DNA of 64,000 nucleotides, from positions 1,674,001 through 1,738,000 of the forward strand of contig CP012813.1 in assembly GCA_001936135.1 (NCBI GenBank). Direction: 5' to 3'. The notes below the pieces were generated by a model that did no database searches, had not been told where the DNA came from, and was given only the letters and a program-made list of their open reading frames with translations. Positions 1 through 10,017 of this stretch are shown here, in pieces. This DNA is from Saccharomycopsis fibuligera x Saccharomycopsis cf. fibuligera. Taxonomy: Eukaryota > Ascomycota > Saccharomycetes > Ascoideales > Saccharomycopsidaceae. The stretch's first letter is position 1. Each line of letters begins with the position of its first letter. The position numbers and the translations under genes are program-made.

Positions 1-378
1 CGCTTTAGCAGGGTTGTTGATGTTGCTGGCGGTATCGGTATGGGCGGCATCTCCGGTGTCCTCTGTAGCACTGCCGGCGCTTAGACTGAGGCCGGAGGTG
101 TATGGCTCAGAAGGGCATGTATACGAATTCAATGGCGAGGGTGAGCGTTGCCTTGGTCTTGCCGGTGGCCTTGCCGGTGGCCTATGGCCAGCCAGAGTTG
201 AAGCATTTGCGGTATTAGCCGCTGCTGCTGTCGCCGTAGGAGAAGAGTGTATGGAAGCAGGAGCATCGCTGCCAAGAGAGGATCTTGAGTACTTTGCGTA
301 GTCGTGGTTGGAGATGTTGATTCTGTCGTAAGCAAAAGTCGGCGAGCCGTGGAATAGAAATCTCTGGTATTCTGTCAT
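1..378 (-). CDS. Partial N-terminus of a Ser/Ala/Pro-rich protein (runs off left edge)
   Basis: An open frame of 126 codons runs leftward from an ATG at 378-376 to base 1 without a stop. It begins MTEYQRFLFHGSPTFAYDRI and then becomes rich in Ser, Ala, Pro and Thr, with a short PPARPPARPRQR stretch. An in-frame TAA lies ten codons upstream, so this ATG is the first possible start. Two shorter open frames overlap it, but this one has the more protein-like opening. No domain is visible in the part present. The family is not recognised. The DNA is more GC-rich than most of the window. Confidence 0.6.
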   Translation of the reverse strand, partial: MTEYQRFLFHGSPTFAYDRINISNHDYAKYSRSSLGSDAPASIHSSPTATAAAANTANASTLAGHRPPARPPARPRQRSPSPLNSYTCPSEPYTSGLSLSAGSATEDTGDAAHTDTASNINNPAKA

Positions 379-873
379 CAGCGACAGAGTGTGTTTTGTC
401 TGTTAACACTGGCAATTGACCTGCTGTGGAGCGGTGTTTGGTTGATGGGATAGATATCTTGTAGAGATAAAAGAAGGGAAAAAAGCAAGAAACCAGGGAT
501 CGGCGGAGCTTAAATACTGGCGGTAGTGGGTCTTAGAGTTGCGCAATCGCAGACCCTTACTTGGTGTAATAATATGTACTACAATCCCGTAATTATAATG
601 TGTGGTGTCAACGAGGAATTGACAGCGGCTACAGACCCTTTATCCGGCGCTTATCACAAACAAAGCAGTAGCTTTATTAATTATGAAAGGAAGTGTCCAT
701 TACACAGTCAGTACACAATGCCCAATATTGGCATGTGGGATCAACGGCGTTATCGTCAATCTGCTAGTCAACGCACTAGTGCAGCTAATCTGCCAGCTAG
801 TAGACCAAAATATCGCCACAGTCTAAGCGTCCCAGGCCGGTAGTCGTCAACGTTGCAAGTGATTCCCGTACGG
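379..873. other. Intergenic region, left edge
   Basis: This lies between the 3' end of the putative membrane-protein gene and the start of the left-edge gene and should hold the latter's promoter. Scattered open frames here have no protein-like character. No specific motif was identified. Confidence 0.4.
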
Positions 874-1761
874 TCAGTGCGCCATCTTCCTGCCGATGTT
901 GAGATTGGCCCACTTCCTGCTTTCCTTCCTCGTCCTCGTCCTCGTCCTCGTCCTCTTTCTGCTGCCGCCGTTGGCGCTGCCAAACACCATCGGAAGCTTC
1001 AGGAGCACAAAGAGCGGCACCGCCACCCACAACCCGCTGCTGTCCCATGGCCACTGCCGCCAGTAGATTTGTCTCAAATACACCCCCACCAGCAAAGCAA
1101 CCGCCATCATCGCCAACAACACAACCACTGCACACGTCCATCGCAGCAAGTAGCCCTGGTGCACCGCCGCCACCGCTATCACCGCCATGTTCTGCGCCAC
1201 AAGCACCGCAACGTCGATTCGGTCGCCAATATTACTGCCAAAGAGAGAGCCGCCAACACCAGTACTGCCAGCAGCGCCGCTTCTGCTCCCGCCGAGCAAC
1301 AACAGCGCGTAGCTCAAAGTCTCTAAAAACACTTCTTTGAGCAGAACTGCTTTTGCTGCTTTGACTGCTGCGGGGCCTCCTTGGGCCATTCGCCAGATTG
1401 CCGGTACTCTAGCCACCAGTGCCCACACCACTAGTGCACTTCCCATAACACTCGCCACAAGCAAATCACTGCAGTCAGTGTTACTGCTGCTGCTACTGCT
1501 GCTACTACCCCGGCGTTTTTCTCTGAATATATTAAAAAAGTTATTGCTGCTGCCGTAGTTGTAGGAGTTGGTATCATAATCATAGTAATCCAAGTCAACA
1601 AACATGCTTTTGAAGCATTTGAGGGCCTGGCGCTTGGATCCAGCGTTCCAGAAAAGCACTTTAGAAAGGCGCTTTTGATACTTCTTGGGGATCTGTCGCG
1701 TGAGGGGCCGCAATAGCTTGATAAACGAAATAAGTTGACCTTGGTTTTCCGTGTCTAGCAT
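874..1761 (-). CDS. Putative small multi-pass membrane protein
   Basis: 295 codons starting at an ATG at 1761. The first 60 residues are basic and helical-looking (RPLTRQIPKKYQKRL). A Tyr/Asn-rich linker and a run of eight serines follow. From about residue 100 there are several hydrophobic stretches (around LLVASVMGSALVVWALVA, AVLVAQNMAVIAVAAV and a valine/leucine-rich segment just after it), which suggests three to five membrane segments. The C-terminus carries an RT repeat from a CTCGTC hexamer array at about 927-952, then a basic tail. Family not recognised. The basic N-terminus and compact hydrophobic core loosely recall PEX11-type peroxisomal proteins, but no diagnostic motif supports that. 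Competing open frames on the other strand are low-complexity. The GC-rich composition is unusual for the window. Confidence 0.5.
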   Translation of the reverse strand: MLDTENQGQLISFIKLLRPLTRQIPKKYQKRLSKVLFWNAGSKRQALKCFKSMFVDLDYYDYDTNSYNYGSSNNFFNIFREKRRGSSSSSSSSNTDCSDLLVASVMGSALVVWALVARVPAIWRMAQGGPAAVKAAKAVLLKEVFLETLSYALLLLGGSRSGAAGSTGVGGSLFGSNIGDRIDVAVLVAQNMAVIAVAAVHQGYLLRWTCAVVVLLAMMAVALLVGVYLRQIYWRQWPWDSSGLWVAVPLFVLLKLPMVFGSANGGSRKRTRTRTRTRKESRKWANLNIGRKMAH

Positions 1762-2107
1762 TGTCTGTTAGGCCTTAATTCAGTTCGCTTGATTTGACTT
1801 GGTTGCAAAATCAATTAGTGGACAAGCACTCGCACTCACTTGGCCTGATCTGGTCTGATTGCTGATATTTATGGATTCACACGCCTCATCGCATCCTCCT
1901 CGCAAACTCCCCGTTTAGCAGCGCACCCCCTGATTTTTTATTTACTTTAACCCCCGCTCTTCCTCTTACTGTATTCGGAAATAGTACCAGAGACACAAAT
2001 AATCGCTAATGCGCCGCCAGGCGGTCCATGTCAAAAATTGTATACATCTCCAAAAAAAATTCCAATCGAATAAAACCTCAAACATAAATTATAATCTATG
2101 AAATTTA
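1762..2107. other. Intergenic region
   Basis: Presumed promoter of the putative membrane-protein gene and terminator of the RING gene. It contains a pyrimidine-rich stretch near 1930-1975. No RNA gene or clear regulatory motif is visible. Confidence 0.4.
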
Positions 2108-3811
2108 CTAATATCTAACTGACAATGGAGCCCGTATTATTTTCTCCAAGCACAATCGCTCATATGCCACCTCGGTAGCTGCAAGCTGCTCCATTAGTCC
2201 ACTATTCTGCTTCACACACTCAACTTCTTTAGCATCCTCCACAAAATTAGGCATATAGTACTCATCATAGAACCAATGGTAGACATTTAACTTACAGTAA
2301 GGGCAGGTGTACATGCTAATAACTTTACGCATCATCCATTTGAGTTTTACCTCACTGTAGCCCACCATGTCTCTAAGCCGTACCGAAGCCCCGCTGCGGT
2401 TCACGTACACCACTTCTTCATGATCATCGTGTTGATTCAACAAATTCATTCCTTCAAAATCCGCAGTATAGTAAATATCATCTTCCTCAAAGCTGCGAAA
2501 TAGCCAATTGTCAATGCACTTAAAATGGTAAATGTGACCGCATGGTAGTTTGCGCACTCTGTTGTTCTTGTCAAAGTATTCCATGCATATTGAACACTTC
2601 TCCGCTCCATTAACCGAAATCAAATCTTCTGCTTTTGACCTGCTGTGAATTTTTGTTGCAAAAAAGTCATTCGGAAAGACGCCACCATCATCATTATTAT
2701 TTGGGCTAATCTCTTCAATTTTAATCGACTTGATCACATCTCTTTTGCCTTGTGCGTCAACATACCGTGGCTCAACAAACACATCCGTACCGTTAATGTT
2801 GATATTCTGAGTCAAAAGTCCTCTGTCATTCACCATTCCATTTTCAGAAAAACAGTTCTCCAGTACTTGTTTTGCGGGGCACATAATATCAAAAATCACT
2901 TCGAATTCCTCCAATAAGAGAACAGCATCCATAATTGCCTGTCTTTCCAAATGCTTAAACTTGGTATACCTTTTATTAATTTGCAATGTAGGCGGACACT
3001 TCCTGTAGTTTTTGAAAGCACTATTAAACATATAGGCATAATCATTTAGTGGATAGGCAACATTCACAACTTGTTCAACATCTCTAGCGTTCCCCACATC
3101 CATGGCACTAGATTGATCAGTACTATTTTCGTTGGGGCTGTGATTTTGATGGCTGGAACGGTGATGGTAATGGCAGAGGTGATATGGGGAATAGTTATGT
3201 TCGCAAAGATAACAAGTAGCATCTGCATTCAAAGTAGCTGTAAGTGCGGCTGACGTCAGCGGCGTAGTCAAAAATGATGGCTCATTTGTTGCTGGCGCAA
3301 ATAGTGGGTATGTTGCATCATTAGAGTTGAGAGAGAACCGATCATCTAGTTGTTTTCCCAATAGCTCTGCTGAGCTACATCGGTTGGCTCTGTTGGCTAA
3401 CAATTTTCCCCGATTATGAAATGCTAGCCTAAGTGTTTTCCAGTCATGATACTTGCTGATTCTGTAGTGGTAGTCAGATGAAGTTCTTTGACTATCGCCA
3501 TAATCATATTCTTCTTCTTCTTCACCTTCTTCTTCTCCATTGTCGGAGGAAGAGTCCTGATAGCTGACAATTGTACTCTGCATTTGCAGTGATGCAGTTG
3601 TCGGGAGATCATTGTCGTTGAGGGTTTCAAAAATGCTTGAACGAGGAACAGTTGAATTCAAGAGACGAAAGCTATGAAGGTCTGTGTGGCTCGTATAGTT
3701 GGGTTCTTCTTGTGAGGAATTGTGGGCTGCTTGGTTATGGCTCTTTACAGCCTTTTTGAGCGATTGGATTACGCTCTCCTTCAACGCCCTGAAGAAGTTT
3801 TCAAAACTCAT
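2108..3811 (-). CDS. RING-H2 finger protein with expanded RING loop (putative E3 ubiquitin ligase)
   Basis: 567 codons from ATG 3811. The first 400 residues are mostly disordered, with an acidic Glu-rich patch (EEEGEEEEEYDYGD) and a His/Tyr/Cys-rich stretch around residues 200-225. The C-terminal third carries a C3H2C3 RING: C406-x2-C409-x14-C424-x-H426-x2-H429-x2-C432, then 70 residues, then C503-x2-C506. RING-H2 proteins usually act as E3 ubiquitin ligases that dock an E2 enzyme. The spacing between the sixth and seventh ligands exceeds the usual range (up to about 48). The loop is acidic and ends in a basic helix-like segment just before the final CPYC. No transmembrane segment was seen. 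No exact orthologue is recognised, so substrate and location are unknown. Confidence 0.85.
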   Translation of the reverse strand: MSFENFFRALKESVIQSLKKAVKSHNQAAHNSSQEEPNYTSHTDLHSFRLLNSTVPRSSIFETLNDNDLPTTASLQMQSTIVSYQDSSSDNGEEEGEEEEEYDYGDSQRTSSDYHYRISKYHDWKTLRLAFHNRGKLLANRANRCSSAELLGKQLDDRFSLNSNDATYPLFAPATNEPSFLTTPLTSAALTATLNADATCYLCEHNYSPYHLCHYHHRSSHQNHSPNENSTDQSSAMDVGNARDVEQVVNVAYPLNDYAYMFNSAFKNYRKCPPTLQINKRYTKFKHLERQAIMDAVLLLEEFEVIFDIMCPAKQVLENCFSENGMVNDRGLLTQNININGTDVFVEPRYVDAQGKRDVIKSIKIEEISPNNNDDGGVFPNDFFATKIHSRSKAEDLISVNGAEKCSICMEYFDKNNRVRKLPCGHIYHFKCIDNWLFRSFEEDDIYYTADFEGMNLLNQHDDHEEVVYVNRSGASVRLRDMVGYSEVKLKWMMRKVISMYTCPYCKLNVYHWFYDEYYMPNFVEDAKEVECVKQNSGLMEQLAATEVAYERLCLEKIIRAPLSVRY

Positions 3812-5181
3812 TTTAAGCGTGGTCTTTAGTAATTTAAATGCAATGCTGTTCGTAAAGCCGACTTAATCACTAAAATTGTATGTTTATGCTTTTATATTGT
3901 TTTGAAAATGAGGTAAAGCAAAAAGAGAAATAAAGCGAGTGTAAATAATATTGGTAAAAATAACGGCTATGAGTGAAGGCCGATTGGTTTTATAGTCACA
4001 GAAAATGTCAAAATTTCAAGCAGCAAATCAAAGGAAAGGTGAAAAATGAAGAAATGTAAATGTCACAATTAAAAGATAATATCACTTATTTAGATAGGCC
4101 CACATGTCCTAGAAAGGCAAATTGAAGGAAAGGCAGGTTTTGCTTTTGCTCCGAAGCTTTCAAAGGTTATTTTCCTTACTGTTGGCTCTGTCGCTGCACT
4201 GTCATGCCTGATTATACTCTTTGTCACAGCTGCTAAATTCTGCAATACAGGAGCAAAATAAATTGAAAGCAGAAAACATAAAACCGCTACTAAAATATTG
4301 ACAAAAATTTTCTAGCTTCGCCAGTCAAATTACAGCGATAGCCTACAGCAGGTTTATGTTCTGAGAATGTTCTTGGAACCGCTTGCCATTCATACACAAA
4401 CAACCCACCGATGGCACCGCTTCCTTCATCTTGCTGCATGTTGAAATCCGGAAAGAAAAATACATCAAACAAAGGAAACTAAAATGCCAAGCTCTTTAAA
4501 AATAAAAAGCTTGACTTGCTCGACTCCGCTAAATCCAGTCGGCCGCCTGTCAAACCACGGCTTTCGAAACTGGCCAAGCCAGATAGAACATTAGTGCCCT
4601 GCAGGGGTCGCTATCCATGCCCCCACTTTCTCTAGTTTAGAAATCCTCATAATGTATGGCAGTTTACCCAAAAAGTCACTTTGGTATATAAAAGCTGACC
4701 GATACGGCCTTTCACGTTTCAAAATTGAGGGATTTTGTGTTTCCGTTTGGGGCATTTTTTATTTACCTTGTATTAATTATCTAGATAATTGTCTATGTCC
4801 ATGCGTCAAAGAAATGTGACATTTAGGTGATTTTGATTTTTTGATTTATTGATTTATTTTTTTTTCTTTGTTAATATTTGCTCTATTCTGCCGCTCGGTG
4901 CCTTGCTATCAAATTTTAGTTATACGTGACTGCCAAAAGTGAGTTAGCGTTAGCCAAAATAAAACAGTTGATACAATACGATATTTTATTGCTGTGCAGT
5001 ATATGTATGCGGCTATGTAATGACGGGAATATGAAATTGATTAGTATAACTAGTAGCAAACCCGACTGAAAATTTCAAATTTTTTCTTCTTTGAAAGCAT
5101 CTCGAACAAAAGTTTATAATTCAGATATTTTGTGACATGCAGTCACCTTAGTGACAAAAAAAATATGCTATGTAAAGTTAA
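3812..5181. other. Gene-poor intergenic region (1.4 kb)
   Basis: This lies upstream of the RING gene and downstream of the broken MFS gene, both leftward. It has AT-rich tracts near 4835-4865 and a TATATAAAAG sequence at 4685-4694 on the plus strand with no convincing gene after it. Short open frames (for example 4290-4472 minus) have no recognisable features. Confidence 0.4.
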
Positions 5182-7455
5182 CTAACTTGACTGCTCCTCC
5201 TCTTCCTTACCGCGGCGTAAGTAAGCAGTCGTCCAACGGTGATGTACCTCACTTCCGGTACCAACTTTACCACTCTCAGATTTTTCCTGCTCCAATTTCA
5301 ACTTTTTATCAGCTTTCTTCTTCAATTTGGCCAATTGCTTAGCATCTCTTTGAGCCTGTTTTCTATCAAACTTCAAATTCGCTTTCATTCTTAACTTTTC
5401 ACCATACTTGGACACGTAGAATGGGAACGGAATCCCAAGGATCATCCCTATAAAGAAAAAAATCGTGTTTCCCCAACCATACCCAATGTCACGGTACATC
5501 TTGGGAGCAAAAATCGGAAATACAAAGCCAAAAATTGATCTAAACAAAGCAAGGGCAGAATTTGCCGAAGCACTAAACCGAGGATTCATGTCAACAATGT
5601 AATTAGTGACAAATACAAACGCACCGGTGTAAAACCCGGTATATATAAAGACCCCAATGCATGGAACAAACCAAAAAATTTGATACTGGACACACCAACC
5701 ATAGATAAGTAACCCAATAGGGCAAAAAATGCCGCATAAGTAAAGTAAGGTGACCCTAAATTCCGGTTTGGAAACCCCGTTATTTTTCGCCACAAGCTTG
5801 GAGTAAATAATACTAGTATAGTGAGTCCAAATTGGGGTCCATGTGAAAAACGCAACGCCAAATGAAATATACATTAAGCCTTGAATTTGGATTTGAAAAC
5901 CGTATTTTTCGCCCCATGCAGTTGGGAAACTGATTAAGATTAAATAAAAGAAGCCAAAAAGGAATGCTAAAAAGATTCCAAGACCGTATACCATTGGATG
6001 TCCAAAAAGTAAATTGACAGGTCTAGCAATGTTGAGCATGATTCGTGAAGCGGCAGTCTCGTTAATATTTGCAATATCGTAAATTGTTTTGAGGTTCTTA
6101 TTACCGGTTTCCTTTTGCAACTTTTTGCATTTCCAATGCAATAACACTGGAGAATATGTTTCGTGGTAGAACATCAGTCCAATGGCGAGCGTGGTACCAT
6201 CGATAATGACAAGCACCCAAAACAACCAACACCAATTCAAGTTTTACACAATGAAACCAGAAACTAAAGGACCGAGTACAGGAGCCAAGTTGGGTCCAGT
6301 ATTGTAAAACGACATGTATTTGTTACGCTCCATGTTGTCGAACATATCAGCTAAAATGGCAGGCCCAACACCAAACGGTGCTGCCGCGCCGACCCCGGTA
6401 AAAAATCGAAACACAAATAACGAGTATGGATCATGGGTCAATGCGCATCCAAGATTGAACATTGTTAAAATGAAAATTGAGCATGTGAGAACAACTCGAC
6501 GACCATATAATTCCGAAAGGGGCGACACAAGTAATGCTGCCAAACCTTGGCTAAGAAGAAAAACACTAACTATTGCCGAACTAAAATATGAGTTTTGGAC
6601 ATTAAGCTCCTCATCAATGTCAGTCATTGCCAATGCGCACACACTGGAAGTGACCTGACCAACAAATGTGTAAGTCGCCACTATAGCCAAAGCAATCATT
6701 TTTTTCTTCTTGGGCCAATTTCTAGGATAATTGGGGTCTGCTTCTGTGTCCCAAGTGACAAGTTCTGGATCCATCGAGGCAAATTCTGAACCATCTGCTA
6801 CTGTGGGTAATTGCTGTGCGTTGACATCGTCCTGAAAATATGTATTATGAGTGTGCTCCCTTTGCAATTTACTCTTATGCTCTTCCACATCATCATCATC
6901 ATCAAGTCCAGACAGTTCAATCCTTGCTTCTTCATCTTGTGGCTCCAATTTATGTTGCTGGCGACCACTGGCAGTAGTAGTTGCTTGTATATCTTCGTGA
7001 GATGCAGCAATGTATTGCGCTTGTTCTTGTGCACGTCTAGATAGCACAGAAATGATAGTTTGTCTAGTTTTGGTTCTTTGTAAGTCATCAGGCTGGCTGA
7101 ACTCGCTCAGGGCCGCTGACTGTTTGGACTCATACGGTCTCACTGCGTTACCGCTAGCCCCTGATAATGTTCTTCTCAATTTTCCCACCAAACTTTCATC
7201 AAACGAGCGCTGGGCCGCTGAAGATGCAATGGAGATGTTTGATTTGAGTCTAGTGGCATGGTCGTTGCTAGCATCATCACTATCATCTCCAGCATCTTTG
7301 GAAAATAACCTTTGGGGCACATAGTCAATGCTGTTTTCTTCAGAATCCGACACATCTTGATTTGTTAGCGAGGCAAGATCATTGGACGGTTGGTCAGCAT
7401 TTTTACTGTCGGTATTATTGTTAATGTTGTCGCTTGATTTACCGGTGGGCGTCAT
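5182..7455 (-). pseudogene. DHA1 family MFS transporter (TPO-like) interrupted by an in-frame TAA
   Basis: A single reading frame of 757 positions runs from ATG 7455 to the stop at 5182. It is interrupted only by TAA at 6246-6244 (codon 404). The N-terminal ~225 residues are hydrophilic and Ser/Asp-rich, as in yeast polyamine/drug exporters. Then come TM1 onward, the loop 2-3 motif A (SELYGRR) and the motif C region (GPNLAPVLGPLVSGF). Directly after the stop the same frame continues with NWCWLFWVLVIIDGTT and the remaining membrane segments, ending in a Lys-rich tail. Family members usually read through here with a polar residue, so TAA could be a one-base change from a Gln or Glu codon. The rest is intact, so the lesion is recent, a sequencing error, or read through. 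Family function: proton-coupled export of drugs or polyamines at the plasma membrane. TPO2/TPO3-like is an approximate placement. Confidence 0.8.
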
Positions 7456-10017
7456 TTCTGGTTGAATGTAATGTTGACTAAGTCTTTAGGTAGCAATTTC
7501 TTTTGATAGTGGAAGTATGCCGTTTAAACTTTTTTGCTTTGAATAATGAAAAAATAGAAAAGAGAAAATCACAAACCTAAGTCGGTGATTAGATTTGGCT
7601 ATTTAGGCTTTGAGATATTTTCTTACGGGGCAGAAAAAGAAAAGCGCTTGGAGGGGGGGATAAGAGAGCAAAAGAACCACGACGCTAGTCAATTGAAGCA
7701 GGCTAAGTCGACTATTGCGACGATATATATACAAGAAAGGACCGTACCTTTACTCATGGGCCATTCAACATTATTCATCGCCGGCCGAGTAGCTGCTGGA
7801 AATCAACGTGAAACTTTTCCCAACGCGGCTGCCATTAGTACCGTGGGCTGTCAAGGATACTGTTTCCCGCATCGCTCGCGATTGTCAGCAATTCCCTCGT
7901 AAGTTTCCGCTTGTGGCAATTGCCGCGCCACAATGCTGCACAATTTTTTTTTTGCGCTGTTGGAGACAATTGCACTGCATTCTGCCAATTACTCGGCACA
8001 GTTAAACAGACATTCGGACTCTGTTAATTTTGAGCGCCAATAATTGCAGTCCGACTGCTCTGAATAGCACAACTGTCGAAAATGGGCAGCACCACTGTCT
8101 AAAATTGTTTGCTGTAGTAATTGCACTTTAGTTTAATTCTCGGAGTCTGTCAAGAGCGCAATGCCGAGTGGATCCGATAACATATTGTCAATACCAGGGC
8201 AAATAACCTTTCTATATATTAATCAAGTCTTCAAGAGAGCCAATGAGATGTAGTATCACGAAGATGGTAGCGCGATTGAGTATTAACGTACAGTTTTCTC
8301 TTACCATGAGAAAGCAGTGCTAGTGGCATATGCTAAAGCTTTTTTTAGCCTCTGGTATAAGCCAAGTACTCGGGGGCAATTTGAAGTCTCAGATGAGCGC
8401 ATCCGAATTTGATTAAAGGTCAGGAAATTTTGATCCAGATGATCGACGATGACGGAAATCAAATAAGCACATCCCTTTGACTTACTATTTATGAGGAATT
8501 CTCTTGATGATTTTTCTCTGACCACCACCTATGGGTTTTGTTGCAGCTCTCTATAGGAACTTGATCACTACAAGTGCTGGAAACAATACCTGGTGTTTGA
8601 TACATTCACCATTTGATGTCAACGCTAAGTTAGCTGAGGGATGGTCATATTGTGTTAGTTTTGATTTAATGGAGGGACACGCACCCTCTTCTTACTCTCT
8701 TCTTTAGGGAATAAATGGAAAATGAACATTCTGAAGCTAACAGGTTGACCTGATATATGACTCGGTATGTAGTCATCGGAAAACTACTTCCAAGTTGATA
8801 GTTTGTGGCATGTGTTATTGTGCGTGCGTGTGTGCCAGGGATGCCTAATTACTAACCTATGTGTTTTATTTTTAAGATATCTCGTCTACAGAGATTAACT
8901 CCTAAAATTTTAAGCGAAAAATACAAGAGCAATTTCGGCAACTTATTCGGCTGAAAAGTCTTTTGAACTGATGAAACTTATTGCAATATCTAATTAATTC
9001 TCTTAATGGCCGTGTAAATTTATGCTGAAATCAAAGTTATTTACATTGAAACAGCTTTATGTTATTCTGATTTGTCTGAAACATTTATGGCAAATTTAAC
9101 ACTGCTTGTAATCAATCTATTACTTTATTTTCATTTACTTTAAATGTTATCTATCTATTTTGAAAAAGGCAACTTTAAAAGTGCTGAGAGACTACTCAGA
9201 TCGGCGAAATAAGCACCCATGAGATTTGGTTTTGAATATCGATAATGTGATTTGGGGAAAAATTGCATAAAATGGATATTGAGCAAAATTGAATAGAACA
9301 TATGGAATTGATACTAGTGTTGAGAAAAAAAAGGGTTAAGTCTGGTTGATTAGAGTTTAATTTAATCAGGGACAACGTCAGCCCATACTTTGAACCTACA
9401 CAAGAACAGCTTGCGCTTTTCATCGAATTGTAATACTAACTAGCCAAAGCAGAATGGTCTCTAAATATTCCTGTTAGCAAAGTTTTGAGACCGTATCATA
9501 AAAGTATAGCAATGGCCAAGATATATAAACGGTCAATCAATTTATTTTGGATGACTATGTATTATCAAGCTAAAGATAAGTAATACCTCGAAAAAATTTA
9601 AATTATGGGCTAACATAGAAAATGTTGTGGTGAACATTGCTGTTTTGCTCAATGTGAATTGATATATTTAGTTTGAAGTAGTAATGTTTGGGCATATTCC
9701 AATACATGTATATTTGTAATGTCTCCTCTCTCTCATTTGGGTTTTAAATTAAGATTGCAATACAACCTGTGCAGTGCTGATTCTGGTTAGGCCATACCGC
9801 CTTTGACATGTTGAAGATTAATGCAGTCCAAATCCGCAAATTTTAGTGGGTCGGAAATATTATGTTTTCATGTGACTATAGAGACCTCCGGGGGTCGTTC
9901 AAAGATAGCGACAAAACCAAGATGCTTTCAAAGTAGCAGAGAAGACCTATGGTGGAGTTCACTTTTAACTGCGCTGAAAGCAAGAGAAGCTAATAATAAA
10001 TTATAATTCATACCACT
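7456..10017. other. Large gene-poor region (2.6 kb) between divergent genes
   Basis: This should contain the promoters of the leftward MFS gene and the rightward MGR3-like gene. A poly-G stretch lies near 7652-7658. A TTACTAA sequence (Yap1/Cap1-type core) lies at 8849-8855, over 1 kb from either gene. Open frames are short and unlike proteins. No RNA gene was identified. Confidence 0.4.

Noticed and set aside
853-1326. Plus-strand Pro/His-rich frames over 850-1340
   Set aside because: Low-complexity readings opposite the minus-strand membrane-like protein; neither has any domain, so the minus-strand frame was preferred, with modest confidence.
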